NCBI RefSeq assembly: GCF_008632455.1
Contig: NZ_CP043929.1
Span: forward strand, 3,534,001 to 3,598,000
DNA from: Methylomonas rhizoryzae
Lineage (GTDB): Bacteria; Pseudomonadota; Gammaproteobacteria; Methylococcales; Methylomonadaceae
Length of the DNA: 64,000 bases
Reading direction: 5' to 3'
In this document: in pieces, positions 45,149-54,200 of the stretch
How positions within the stretch are numbered: position 1 is the first letter of the stretch
Layout of the letters: each line of letters begins with the position of its first letter
Translations under genes and position numbers: made by a program
Notes under the pieces: model-generated
What the model was told of the DNA's origin: nothing
Seen by the model: the letters and a program-made list of their open reading frames with translations, nothing else
Database searches by the model: none

Positions 45149-45547
45149 AGTCGTCGTTACCGGCGAGGCACCCAAGATACCGATTGGCGACAGCGTAAGC
45201 GACGTCTGTATGGTCTCGATTTGTTCTAATGCACCACGCCGCCGGCGCTCTAATTGAAAGTTGCGTGGCGTATGGCTTACTCCCCTAAGTTAGTCTATTA
45301 GACGCAAAGCGGCGCGCCCAACGGTGGTCAATTCGTTTTAAACCCTTGGCTATACGCATTTTAGGGTTTGAAATCAGGCCGATTGCCATTTCTGAACTTC
45401 GCCGTTTTGAGCAAAATTTGGTTGAATTATTATGTACGCGACGAGCCGCCATCTGCAAAAGTTGGTCGGGAGTAATGCTCGTTATCGGCTAAAAACCGCC
45501 ACAGGACCTTCATTGCGAAATGACGGCAAACGGCCGATGGTTTTGCA
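45149..45547. other. 399-base gap upstream of the integron
   Basis: No gene is supported. A short GCGGCGCGCCCAAC segment near 45310 recalls the GC-rich part of attC sites in the array, but no complete attC can be drawn. Confidence 0.35.
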
Positions 45548-46936
45548 TCACAAATCCAACGGGCTTTTTGCGTCCTTGATGGTACGACTGGGCAAGGTAT
45601 GCGTGTAGATCATGGTCGTGCGCAAATCGCTGTGACCCAATAATTCTTGAATGGTGCGAATATCGACGTTGGCTTGCAGCAGATGACTGGCAAAGCTGTG
45701 GCGAAACGTATGCGCCGATGCACGTTTGGCAATTCGGCTTCTGCGCACCGCAAGTTTTAGGGCTTGTTGCACATGAGACTCGTGCAAATGCCAGCGCCGA
45801 TACTCTTCAGTGGAGGGAACCAGGGTGAGCGACTTTGCCGGGAACAACCATTGCCAGGCAAATTCTTTGGCGGCGTTTTTATATTTGCCATCCAGTGCCT
45901 TGGGCAAGAAAACACCGGCGGTGTTCGCCGCCAAATCCTGTTCATGCAGAACAGCAACGCTTTCAACCTGTGCCGCCAATTCGCTCGTTAACAGGGTCGG
46001 CATAGGCAGTGTTCTATCCTTCAGGCCTTTGCCGTCATGCACGGTCAACACTTGCAGGTCAAAATTCAAATCCTGCACCCGCAGTTTCAGACACTCGAAC
46101 AGGCGCAGGCCGCAACCGTACAACAGCTTGGCGACCAAATCATAAGGCGGCTCCAACAAACCGATAATCCGATCGACTTCCGGTCGCGACAACACCACCG
46201 GAATGTAAGGGCGACGTTTGGCCCGCACCACGCCCTCGACCTTAGTGAACTCCTTTTGTAATACATGCTTGAACAAGAACAGCAGCGCATTGAAGGCTTG
46301 ATTCTGACTGGAAGCGGCGACCTGCTTGTTCATCGCCAGATGGCTCAAAAAATCTTTCACATCGTCCATATTCAGCAAGCGGACGTCTTTGCTCTTGGTA
46401 TAGGTTTGAAATTGCTGCAACCAATAGCGGTAGGCTTGCCAGGTTTTGTTCGAATAATGCCGCACCTGGATTGCGGCTTGCAGTTGCTCGTAAACCGCCA
46501 CCCAATTGGCACCACTTAACTTCGGCGACTGGTCGGCAGGCAAAGGTTTCGGGGTTTTTGGTACGGATCGTGTTAAATCGGTCCGGATTACCGAAGCCGA
46601 AATGGGTTCGGCGAATTGCCTAGCCGCCAAAGGTTTAGTTGGCGGAGAATCGCCAGAGGGCGTTGACGGTGATTGAATCACGCCAACCATCCGGTAATAG
46701 ACGGCTATGGCACGGCGAGCTTGTTGGCGTTGGCTTTCAGACTGGCCTTTGCTTTGCAGCTTTTCGTCAAAAGCGGCAAAACTGGCGGTGAGTTCAGGCT
46801 TCGCGTCGTACTTGTCGCAAAAATCCAGATAAAACCGCAACCATTTTTGAAAATCACGGCGTTGTGGTTGCGGCACATTGCGTTGAACAAGCTGCGCCTC
46901 AAAGGCCTGACTGAGCGATAGGGGAACGGCTAACAT
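45548..46936 (-). CDS. intI: Integron integrase with N-terminal extension
   Basis: A 462-aa tyrosine recombinase. Catalytic pieces: CGLRLFECLKLRVQDL (first Arg), HTFRHSFASHLL (H-x-x-R), LGHSDLRTTMIYTH (His and nucleophile Tyr). The IntI-specific insertion is present: KNAAKEFAWQWLFPAKSLTL followed by RRWHLHESHVQQALKLAVRR, which separates IntI from XerC/D. IntI proteins are usually about 320-340 aa; here about 130 extra N-terminal residues resemble a second SAM-like core-binding domain joined by a proline-rich linker. ATG 46936 has a perfect GGAGG site; the frame is open upstream. It is transcribed away from the cassettes. Confidence 0.93.
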   Translation of the reverse strand: MLAVPLSLSQAFEAQLVQRNVPQPQRRDFQKWLRFYLDFCDKYDAKPELTASFAAFDEKLQSKGQSESQRQQARRAIAVYYRMVGVIQSPSTPSGDSPPTKPLAARQFAEPISASVIRTDLTRSVPKTPKPLPADQSPKLSGANWVAVYEQLQAAIQVRHYSNKTWQAYRYWLQQFQTYTKSKDVRLLNMDDVKDFLSHLAMNKQVAASSQNQAFNALLFLFKHVLQKEFTKVEGVVRAKRRPYIPVVLSRPEVDRIIGLLEPPYDLVAKLLYGCGLRLFECLKLRVQDLNFDLQVLTVHDGKGLKDRTLPMPTLLTSELAAQVESVAVLHEQDLAANTAGVFLPKALDGKYKNAAKEFAWQWLFPAKSLTLVPSTEEYRRWHLHESHVQQALKLAVRRSRIAKRASAHTFRHSFASHLLQANVDIRTIQELLGHSDLRTTMIYTHTLPSRTIKDAKSPLDL

Positions 46937-47070
46937 GACAACCTCCAAAACAGCTATCTGCTCAGTTTGGATGATATACAGAAGGGAAAACCCCTTGCGG
47001 ATCACATATTTATTGTGGCGACACAAAATTTATGGTAGATATATGGAAACTATCTAATAACTAGTTAGGA
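46937..47070. other. Probable attI region with integrase promoter
   Basis: It lies between intI and the first cassette. A GTTAGGA at 47064-47070 is near the core site GTTRRRY and may mark the attI crossover point. The cassette promoter Pc and the intI promoter should be here or just inside intI; no strong pair was found. Confidence 0.5.
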
Positions 47071-47503
47071 CTCGCATTGAACCAATGTTGCCAGCCTCAC
47101 GCATCACTCAAATCCGGCCGCATCTCACCAACGGTCGGCGCATGAGGCAACAAGCAATGCATTTCTCTTCCTGGCCCGCAGGACAAGCATTTCTCGCGAA
47201 GGCCTGCTCAGCTCGCCCGTTCAAGCGCTTCGCGAGCGCGTTTGCCAACTACGTGTGCGGCCGTTCCGCGTGCAGCTCAGCCGCGAGCAACAATTCGTCC
47301 TCCCGCCAAGTTCGGCTCGGGCCGCCCGTCCTGCGGCGGGCGGCTCACCGCCGGCTGTCCGCGGACGAATCACAACCGAGCTCGTGCTTTGGAGCGCGCA
47401 GTCGGCAAATCACCGCTGTAGTCCGTCGCTCGCCCGTGGAGCCCTCGGCCAAGAAGAATGAACACCTCTCCTCGTCGCGCTCAGGCCCTGCCCAAGAGGC
47501 GCG
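47071..47503 (+). other. First cassette body, no convincing ORF
   Basis: About 430 bases of GC-rich sequence between the attI candidate and the first attC. An open frame of 180 codons starting at 47085 runs through the attC and is arginine/serine/proline-rich, so it is probably not a protein gene. The stretch may be a non-coding cassette or a decayed one. Confidence 0.45.
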
Positions 47504-47629
47504 GCCTAACCCTTCGCTCGAGCGGACTGCCACCGGCAAGGCACTTGGCCCGCGCGCCAGCCAGTGTCATCATCCGTCGCGCGGGCCAAGCGCCTCGCCG
47601 GCGCCAGCCGCTCAGCTCAAACGTTAGCC
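47504..47629 (+). repeat. attC site 1
   Basis: 126 bases from GCCTAAC (R'') to GTTAGCC (R'), with a long GC-rich imperfect hairpin between. Crossover would be at G/TT at 47623. Its translation contains SLERTATGKALGPR, a string I have seen in many spurious annotated ORFs that cover such attC-like elements. Confidence 0.82.
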
Positions 47630-47634
47630 ATCAC

Positions 47635-47847
47635 ATGATCTGTAAAACTTGTGGCCGAGAGCTAGATGTGAAAAATGATCCGCTCTCCGTTAATTGCGGA
47701 GGCGATTGCTGGGGGTGCGTTGGTGAGATTGAAGCCAACATGGGGTACGCCCCATCGATTGAGAAAGTACGCCAAGAATTTCAGCTCGGGCTAAGGCCTA
47801 ATTGGGTCGAACAGAAAGGAAATCTTAGTGATGAAAAATCTGGCTAA
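47635..47847 (+). CDS. Cassette 2: 70-aa CxxC mini-protein
   Basis: Starts MICKTCGRELDVKND, continues VNCGGDCWGCVGEIE. Two CxxC-type clusters near the N terminus suggest a small zinc ribbon. No family recognised. The ATG is 11 bases after the crossover point of attC1, a usual cassette layout with the ribosome site supplied poorly. The next attC starts before the stop codon, also typical. Confidence 0.6.
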   Translation: MICKTCGRELDVKNDPLSVNCGGDCWGCVGEIEANMGYAPSIEKVRQEFQLGLRPNWVEQKGNLSDEKSG

Positions 47848-47919
47848 CCCTACGCTCAAGTTCGCTCCCTCCGGTCGCTGGGACGCGCCTTCGGCGCGCC
47901 CCTTAGCTGCACGTTAGGG
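47842..47919 (+). repeat. attC site 2
   Basis: 78 bases from GGCTAAC to GTTAGGG, with the GGACGCGCC...GGCGCGCCCC palindrome inside. It is a shorter site than attC1. Confidence 0.75.
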
Positions 47920-47924
47920 CTCTT

Positions 47925-48236
47925 ATGGGCAAGATTCGCTGGCTCCTAATTGGCATCGTGTTATTGGCAAATGTTGCTGTTGTGTTCTTCGCGCTGGCAC
48001 CTACTCTCGTCACTTTTGCGGAGGTGTTGCCGAATGGCATCAATTGCGTTTCGTGCGATTCTCCAGAAGTTAAGGCAGCGCTTATTCGCGCTGCTAGTGC
48101 TGGCCGTTCACAGATCGTTGGGTTGTTCTCCTCCTACAACTGGCTGTTTATTTTCGTCGCCTGCTTTAATGTTGCAGCACTAATTGCTGCCTTGTTTATT
48201 CCCGCCCTAACCCGGCGGTCAAGCGGGACGCGCTAA
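47925..48236 (+). CDS. Cassette 3: 103-aa two-helix membrane protein
   Basis: Two membrane segments: WLLIGIVLLANVAVVFFALA (about 6-25) and YNWLFIFVACFNVAALIAAL (about 71-92), with a loop between carrying a CVSC pair. This resembles small cassette membrane proteins of unknown role. The stop lies inside attC3; the last residues (RRSSGTR) are encoded by the attC. Confidence 0.62.
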   Translation: MGKIRWLLIGIVLLANVAVVFFALAPTLVTFAEVLPNGINCVSCDSPEVKAALIRAASAGRSQIVGLFSSYNWLFIFVACFNVAALIAALFIPALTRRSSGTR

Positions 48237-48263
48237 CGCGCGCCCCTTACCTTTACGTTAGGC
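48205..48263 (+). repeat. attC site 3
   Basis: 59 bases from CCCTAAC to GTTAGGC, with GCGGTCAAGCGGGACGCGC and GCGCGCCCCTTAC arms as in attC4. This is a short attC. Confidence 0.78.
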
Positions 48264-48274
48264 AAAAGGATTCC

Positions 48275-48928
48275 ATGAGCACTATCTTTATTGAAGATCA
48301 CGTCGTACCCCAGCTTTTTACATCAGCAATCGAAGCTTATGAATTTTTACACAAATCACCCAAGGGGAAAGGGCGGGATAAACTAGAAACATTTGGTTTA
48401 CTCTGGGGTTATTCAATCCAACCTAAAGGTAATCAATCCGCCAAAATCATTGCTTCAATGGCTACAGTCGAAACATCAGCAACTAGACATACACACTGGG
48501 TTGCGCCAGACTACGATTCGTTACGCATGAAAAAAGAGTTTTTTGGAGCTTATTGGCCAAACATTGAGTTGGTTGGTTCGTTCCACTCCCATCCGTATGA
48601 AAATCTTGCCGAAGTAAATTCAGTTACAGGTTGGCGTGCTTCTGATGGAGATAAAGAATTCTATCCGCATTTCCACAAAGAAATCGCGTCAGAACAGGAT
48701 AGCTTGGCTCACCTTATTGTTACGATCACACAATTGGAACGTAGAGGAACTGCCTACCCAAGCAGGTTAGCTAATAGTGAAGCAGAAAGAGGCTATGTTT
48801 TATCAGCGGATTGGCGAAAAATTTGGCTGAGGGCGTATGGTTCGGAATTCGATTCAGATAGCGGTGACTACGCATTTACCGATGACGTTACTCTTGAAAT
48901 TCCATCGTTAGAAAGAAGATTTTCGTAA
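48275..48928 (+). CDS. Cassette 4: JAMM/MPN (JAB) domain metalloprotease homologue
   Basis: A 217-aa protein. JAMM elements in order: E38 in LETFGLLWG, H104-S-H106-P in ELVGSFHSHPYE, and S123-x-x-D126 in WRASDGD. The zinc-ligand set is complete, but the spacing from HSHP to S-x-x-D is longer (17) than the usual 7-10. JAMM enzymes cut ubiquitin-like or isopeptide bonds; prokaryotic members occur in defence systems and sulfur-carrier processing. Base use is more AT-rich than the flanking chromosome. It has no partner gene in its cassette. Confidence 0.72.
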   Translation: MSTIFIEDHVVPQLFTSAIEAYEFLHKSPKGKGRDKLETFGLLWGYSIQPKGNQSAKIIASMATVETSATRHTHWVAPDYDSLRMKKEFFGAYWPNIELVGSFHSHPYENLAEVNSVTGWRASDGDKEFYPHFHKEIASEQDSLAHLIVTITQLERRGTAYPSRLANSEAERGYVLSADWRKIWLRAYGSEFDSDSGDYAFTDDVTLEIPSLERRFS

Positions 48929-48971
48929 AAACACAATTGGCTTATCGTGAAGCTTTGGCGGATATTGCCGG

Positions 48972-49094
48972 GCCTAACAAGTCGGTCAAAGGGACGCGCC
49001 GCTCATTAGCGGTTTCGAAGTTCTGTTTTTTATCAAGGTTCGGCGGCTTCGTTTTAGCTCAGTGAGCGGCGCGCCCCTTACCGTAACGTTATGC
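48972..49094 (+). repeat. attC site 4
   Basis: 123 bases from GCCTAAC to GTTATGC with inner GACGCGCCGCTC ... GAGCGGCGCGCCCC arms around an AT-rich loop. It is a clear long hairpin site. Confidence 0.85.
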
Positions 49095-49107
49095 GTAAAA
49101 AAGAAAC

Positions 49108-49545
49108 ATGAGCATCATCCAAGAAATCAAAGAATCATGGAGTTGGGCCGGCATAGAGCCACAAGAAGTTGTTGGCGAAAACGATTTCGGTAACCTCATG
49201 ATAAAAGACGTTCATGGCAGATATTGGCATCTATGCCCAGAAGACGTTTATTGCAAAGTGGTGGCAAATAACAGAGCAGAACTAGACGTTCTATCTACCA
49301 ACCAAGATTTTCTAGCTGATTGGTATATGTCTTCGTTGGTTGAACAAGCAAAGGAAAAATGTGGGGCTTTGACTGATGGAAGAAAATATTATTTGGTGCT
49401 CCCAGGGGTTCTTGGTGGTAAGTATGATGCCTCAAATATAAACACGGCACCTCTGATAGAAATAATCCGTTTATCTGGTGACATAGGCCGTCAAATTGAG
49501 GAGCTGCCTGATGGAGCACAAATACAGCTTAAAGTTGTGGAGTGA
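49108..49545 (+). CDS. Cassette 5: probable Tdi1/DUF1851-type immunity-like protein
   Basis: A 145-aa soluble protein. It has the pattern of DUF1851/Tdi1 C-terminal proteins: GNLMIKDVHGRYWHLCPED, then KYYLVLPGVLGGKYDASNI and IEIIRLSGDIGRQIEELPDG. Members include immunity proteins against type VI effectors of the Tde/Tdi pair. No toxin gene is in this cassette. A family error is possible, so the role is provisional. Confidence 0.55.
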   Translation: MSIIQEIKESWSWAGIEPQEVVGENDFGNLMIKDVHGRYWHLCPEDVYCKVVANNRAELDVLSTNQDFLADWYMSSLVEQAKEKCGALTDGRKYYLVLPGVLGGKYDASNINTAPLIEIIRLSGDIGRQIEELPDGAQIQLKVVE

Positions 49546-49551
49546 GAAAAC

Positions 49552-49656
49552 GCATAACAATTGCGTTAACTCGGACAGTCCTCCGCGGCGCTCGTTTGTG
49601 GCGAATGCCACAAGCCTCGCCCCGCTCCGGCCTGCCGGTTACGCAAAACGTTATGT
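49552..49656 (+). repeat. attC site 5
   Basis: 105 bases from GCATAAC to GTTATGT, with TCGTTTGTGGC...GCCACAAGCC forming the inner stem. Confidence 0.82.
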
Positions 49657-49672
49657 GTAGAGAGAGAACGTC

Positions 49673-50236
49673 GTGACGATTGAAGCGATATTCGTTACTC
49701 AGGTGGCATCAATACTTGCGTTCATTGCCGCACTATTTGGTTTGTACCGTGTCTTGGTCAGCCAAAAGGATTCGACAATACAGTTGTTAAAGGAGAAATG
49801 CGATTACCTGGACCGGCAGTTGAAAGATGCTGCGCAAAGCAATCCCGATGCGTTAGCGAAGTCTCTCTCCGGGCGAGTGAAATTGCTTGATGAAGAAATT
49901 GACAGACTTTCTAAGGACAAAGAGCACAATAGGGAAGAGATCGCTCGAAAAGAACAAGAACTCGATACAGTCAGGAAGGAAGCTGAAGAGCTAAGCCGGA
50001 AGATCGCTAAGGCGCACGAGCTAATGGCAGACTTCTTCTGCCCTCATTGCGGAGCCCCGATGGCCGAAAGGGCCTATCACTCCGAATGCGTAGAGTACCA
50101 AGGGCGAGACATTGACGTTGATCATGAGTATGTTGCCTACGAGTGCGGCTACGCGCTGGTTGATGGCTCTGAAACGGGCAGCTGTAGAAGCAACGAGCAG
50201 CGGCCGCAATCGCGCCTGCTGACAGAGAACACATAA
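49673..50236 (+). CDS. Cassette 6: membrane-anchored coiled-coil zinc-ribbon protein
   Basis: A 187-aa protein with a GTG start. One membrane helix (about 8-28, VASILAFIAALFGLYRVLV), a coiled coil (about 35-118, KSLSGRVKLLDEEIDRLSKD ... DTVRKEAEELSRKIAKAH), then a zinc ribbon (FFCPHCGAP ... CVEYQ ... YECGYA). No family name is known to me. Its layout suggests a sensor or scaffold tethered to the inner membrane. Confidence 0.62.
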   Translation: MTIEAIFVTQVASILAFIAALFGLYRVLVSQKDSTIQLLKEKCDYLDRQLKDAAQSNPDALAKSLSGRVKLLDEEIDRLSKDKEHNREEIARKEQELDTVRKEAEELSRKIAKAHELMADFFCPHCGAPMAERAYHSECVEYQGRDIDVDHEYVAYECGYALVDGSETGSCRSNEQRPQSRLLTENT

Positions 50237-50317
50237 CAATCGCATGCACTCGGACAGCAAAAAGCGCCGCTCGTACCTCGCTCTGCTTTTTGCTGCCGGT
50301 GATGCGAAGCGTTATGT
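50231..50317 (+). repeat. attC site 6
   Basis: 87 bases from ACATAAC to GTTATGT, with CAGCAAAAAGC...GCTTTTTGCTG as the inner stem. Confidence 0.85.
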
Positions 50318-50326
50318 GAACAGTTC

Positions 50327-50707
50327 ATGACCGTAACCAACCCAACAGTAGAAGAAATAAGATCATGGGCGTATTCAAATGCGGACTGGCCTCATGATGA
50401 ATGGGATTTGTTTCTCTCATGGACACGGGAAGTTGATCTATTTATTGAGCTTGCGATTGATCCCAATTGCCCGAAAAAAGGCTTTTTCCGTCACATGCTC
50501 TACTACATCATTGGAACAACATTTAACGAACCAAACAAAACTGACAAGTTGGAACGTATAAAAGATTATGCAGAAAAAGGGGCTGGAATACGGCATGGCG
50601 ATATTAAAGCATGGCGCATACATATCTCAGAGCTTCTGAGTGATCGAGAGAAATATAGTTACGACAATTGGCGTGGAGGGCTGCATGCTGGCTATAAATT
50701 CACATAA
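50327..50707 (+). CDS. Cassette 7: 126-aa hypothetical protein
   Basis: A soluble protein rich in Trp, Asp and Lys: VEEIRSWAYSNADWPHDEWD, then GFFRHMLYYIIGTTFNEPNK, and KAWRIHISELLSDREKYSYD. It begins nine bases after attC6 and ends in attC7. Not recognised; probably helical. Confidence 0.6.
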   Translation: MTVTNPTVEEIRSWAYSNADWPHDEWDLFLSWTREVDLFIELAIDPNCPKKGFFRHMLYYIIGTTFNEPNKTDKLERIKDYAEKGAGIRHGDIKAWRIHISELLSDREKYSYDNWRGGLHAGYKFT

Positions 50708-50770
50708 CACGGCGCTCCACCCGACCAAAAACCGCTACGCGGTTTTCGTCGGGTGAGCTTGGCGTTAGGC
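50702..50770 (+). repeat. attC site 7
   Basis: 69 bases from ACATAAC to GTTAGGC. CCACCCGAC...GTCGGGTGAG and AAAACCGC...GCGGTTTT make a very regular hairpin. Confidence 0.87.
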
Positions 50771-50779
50771 AGCAAGCGA

Positions 50780-51019
50780 ATGGCCCCCGAAGATCAACCT
50801 GATGTCCAATTTAAGATCACTTCCGACGAGGCAATTGTCTTGTTTGAATTTCTTCAACGATTCAGCAACACAGAAAAATTGGGCATCGAGGATCAAGCTG
50901 AAGAACGCGCACTCTGGAACCTCTACTGCGTTTTTGAAAAGTACCTAGTCATGCCGTTTGATAAAGACTATCCAGAGTTGTTGCGTGAAGCACGCGAGCG
51001 GTTGCGCGATGAACCCTAG
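50780..51019 (+). CDS. Cassette 8: 79-aa hypothetical protein
   Basis: An acidic helical protein: MAPEDQPDVQFKITSDEAIV, LFEFLQRFSNTEKLGIEDQA, LLREARERLRDEP at the end. The ATG at 50780 is nine bases after attC7; an in-frame start inside attC7 is unlikely. Not recognised. Confidence 0.55.
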   Translation: MAPEDQPDVQFKITSDEAIVLFEFLQRFSNTEKLGIEDQAEERALWNLYCVFEKYLVMPFDKDYPELLREARERLRDEP

Positions 51020-51028
51020 TCCTCCGCT

Positions 51029-51115
51029 ACCTAACCCGGCGCTCAACCTCTCTCCTTTCAGTCGCTGGACGCTGCGCGATAAAGCCGCGCAGCGCCGGTT
51101 AGCTCTAAGTTGACT
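51029..51115 (+). repeat. attC site 8, degenerate 3' end
   Basis: From ACCTAAC to GTTGACT (87 bases), with GGCGCT...AGCGCC and GCTGCGCG...CGCGCAGC arms. The last core GTTGACT departs from GTTRRRY, so this may be the inactive end of the array. Confidence 0.65.
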
Positions 51116-51267
51116 TTAACGCAATCCAATTGCCGGTGGTCAAGTTCGGCAGCAAGTGAAAGCCAACCGGCACATCAACCAGACTCCACTACGTTAATCG
51201 GGTCAGAGAGAGCCGCAGCTCGTTTGCCCACAGAACCGTGATAAGGGTCGGTATATGGCGCCCTACC

Positions 51268-54200
51268 TTAGACCGTTGGATCGTCGCTGCGCCGCCAATC
51301 CTGCAATACCGCATAGCAAACCGGCGTCAGCAACAGACTGGCCAGCATGCCGAACAGCAAACCCGCCGCCAGCGACAAGGTCATCGGTACCAAAAATTGC
51401 GCCTGCTCGCTGCTCTCCAGCAAGGTCGGCAAAAAGCCGGCAAAGTTGGTGATAAAGGCCAAAAAAATCGGCCTAAACCGGGCGGTGCAGGCATCGGCTA
51501 TCAAACTGAGACGATCCGCGGCCCGGGCTTTGTGCTCGTGAATATAATCCAACAGCACCATGGAATCGTTGACCACCACCCCGCTGGCCGCAATCATGCC
51601 GACCAAGGACTCCATCGACAGCGGCATGCCCAGCGCGGCGTGCGCCAGCACCGCGCCGCACCAGGCCAGCGGCGCGGCCAGCAAAAACACCAACGGCAAG
51701 GCGTAGGAACGGAACGCCACGGCGATCATCGCGTAAATCGCGCACAAAGCCATCGCCGTATTGCGCGCTAACACCCGCAAGGTCTGCTGCTGTTCCTGGC
51801 GTTCGCGGCCGAATTCGGCCTGCAAGCCGGCAAAGCGGCTGTGCAGCGCCGGCAAGGCTTGCCTTTCCAGATCGGCGTATATCGCGTTCAAATCGGCCAA
51901 CGCCGGATCAACCCGCGCCGCAACTTCCAATACCCGCTGCCGGTCGCGGCGGGTCAATTGCGACACGCCCGGCTCGAACTCCAGCTTGGCGACGTGGGCC
52001 AACACGCTGTAGTTGCCGTCCGGCAAAACAATCGGCAAACGATATAAGTCGTCCAAACTGCGGCGCTGCTCTAACGGCAAACGCACCATGACCTTGACTT
52101 CGCTGCGCCCGCGCTGAAAGCGTTGCGCTTCCGCGCCGTAATACGCCTGGCGGACTTGCTCGGCCAGATCGTCCAGGCTCAAGCCCAGCGCAGCGCCGGC
52201 TTCGGTCAGGTGCAAGCGCAACTGCGGCTTGCCGGCCATGTCGGAATCGAGCACGTCGTAAACGCCGGGATAAGCCGACAGCGTTCGCTTTAACGCCGCC
52301 GCCGCTTCGCGCAAGCGTTGCGGATCGGCCGCGGCCAAGTTCAACACGATGTCGTAAGGCACATCGCCTTCGCGGACGATGAAATCCAGGCGCGCGTTGC
52401 CCAGCTCGCCGATGCGGCGGCGCCATTCGCGCACGAAATCGTCGACTTTGATGCGCTGCCTGGCCTGCGCCGACAATTCCAGCCAAAAACCGGCCTCCTG
52501 CTCCCAAATCAAGGTTTCCTGGCCAATCAACACCCCATATCCCGGCTCGGCGCGTTCCAGTTCGTCGCGGTAATCCAGCAGCGCCCGCTCCACCCGCTCG
52601 GCCAGCGCCCGGGTTTGCCCCGGCGCGGTACCGGGCGGCACGCTCAAACGGGCCCAGAACGCGTCTTTGCTGATGTCCGGATTCATCGCCTGGCGTACAT
52701 GACCGCCGGCATACAAGCCGCCGGTCAGCAGCAATAGCGCGAGGAACAGCGACAGTACCAAGTAACGGTTGCCTAAAGCCCAAGCCAGCAACGGCCGGTA
52801 GCGGCCGACGATCCAGGCGTGCAAGCCCCGGTTGACGCCGTCCCGCCAGCGGGCCAATCCGGGAAAACGCTCGGGCCGGCCGGCCGGCACAGCCAAATGC
52901 GCCGGCAAAATCAGCAAGGCTTCCGCCAGCGAGAACAGCAAGGTCAAGATCATGATCCAGACGATGGGCCGCATCATCGCCCCGCTCCATCCCGGCAAAA
53001 ACAGACCGGGCAAAAACGCCGCCGCGGCAATTGCGATCGAAAGGCCCACCGGCAATGCGACCTTTTGCACTCCGGCCGCCGCCGCGCTTAAAGGATCGAC
53101 GCCCGGCCGCTGTTGCTCGCTGTGCACGCTCTCGCCGATGATGATGGCGTCGTCGACCAAAATGCCCATCGCCAGCAAAAAACCGAACAACGACAACATG
53201 TTCAACGACAGACCCAGGATAGGCATGCACCATAAGGTACCGAGCACCGAGGTGACGATACCCATGCCGGCCCACCAGGCGACCTGGGCGCGCAGAAACA
53301 AGGTCAGCACCAGCCAGACCAGCACGAACCCGCTCAGCCCGTCTTCCAGCAAGGTATCGATGCGTTGCTCGAACGCGATCGAATCGTCCCACCAGGTTTT
53401 CAGCCGTACCCCGGCCGGCAAGCCGGCCTGGGTACGCTGCACGTAATCGCGCACTTGCTGCGCCACGCCGATGCCGCCGGCTTCGGCATGGATTTCCCAA
53501 CCCTGAGCCGGCAAGCCGTCGTGCCGCCAGTACAAGGTCTTTTCGCCCAAGCCGTCCTTGACCGTCGCCACGTCCCTCACCCGCAACAGCGCGCCGTCAG
53601 GCCGGATCATAATCGGCAAATCGGCAATCGCATCGCCGCTGCGCGCCGCGCCGCGTACTTGCAATAACAGGTCGCCGGCCGGGGTTTTCAGCGCGCCGCC
53701 GGCCAAATCCAGCGAGGCTTGGCGAATCGCCGCCGCCAGCCGTGCCGGGGTCAGGCCGTATTGCCGTAAACGTTCGGCCGCAACTTCGATGCCGATTTCG
53801 TATTGCATGCGACCGTAATCCACGGCCTGGCTGACGCCGGGCAAGGCCGTCAATTCGCCGCGTATCCTTTCCCCCAGGTTTTTCAAGGCCAAAGGCTCGA
53901 CCTGCCCGTATAGCGCCACCCAAATCACGCCGTCGTCGTCGTCGCGCCGGGCTTCGCGCACCTCGATTTTTTCCACCGATTTCGGCAAACGGGTCAATGC
54001 ATCGATCCGACCGCGCGCCGCACTCATCAAGGTTTCCCGGTCGTGGCCGGGCGCAACGCCGACCTTGATCTGGCATTCCCCCTCGAACACCCCGGTATCC
54101 AGATGGTGGATACCGGGCAAATCGTGTATTGCCTCTTCCAGCGGGATGCAGACCGCAGTTTCCACGTCGGCCGGCCCGGCACCGGGATAAAAAGCGACGA

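Noticed and set aside
47085..47627. 180-codon plus-strand ORF over cassette 1 and attC1
   Set aside because: Low-information composition and it reads through the attC hairpin; such ORFs over attC-like repeats are commonly mis-annotated.
51908..53500. 530-codon open frame inside the RND permease gene
   Set aside because: Arginine/glycine-rich shadow frame of the permease; no domain.
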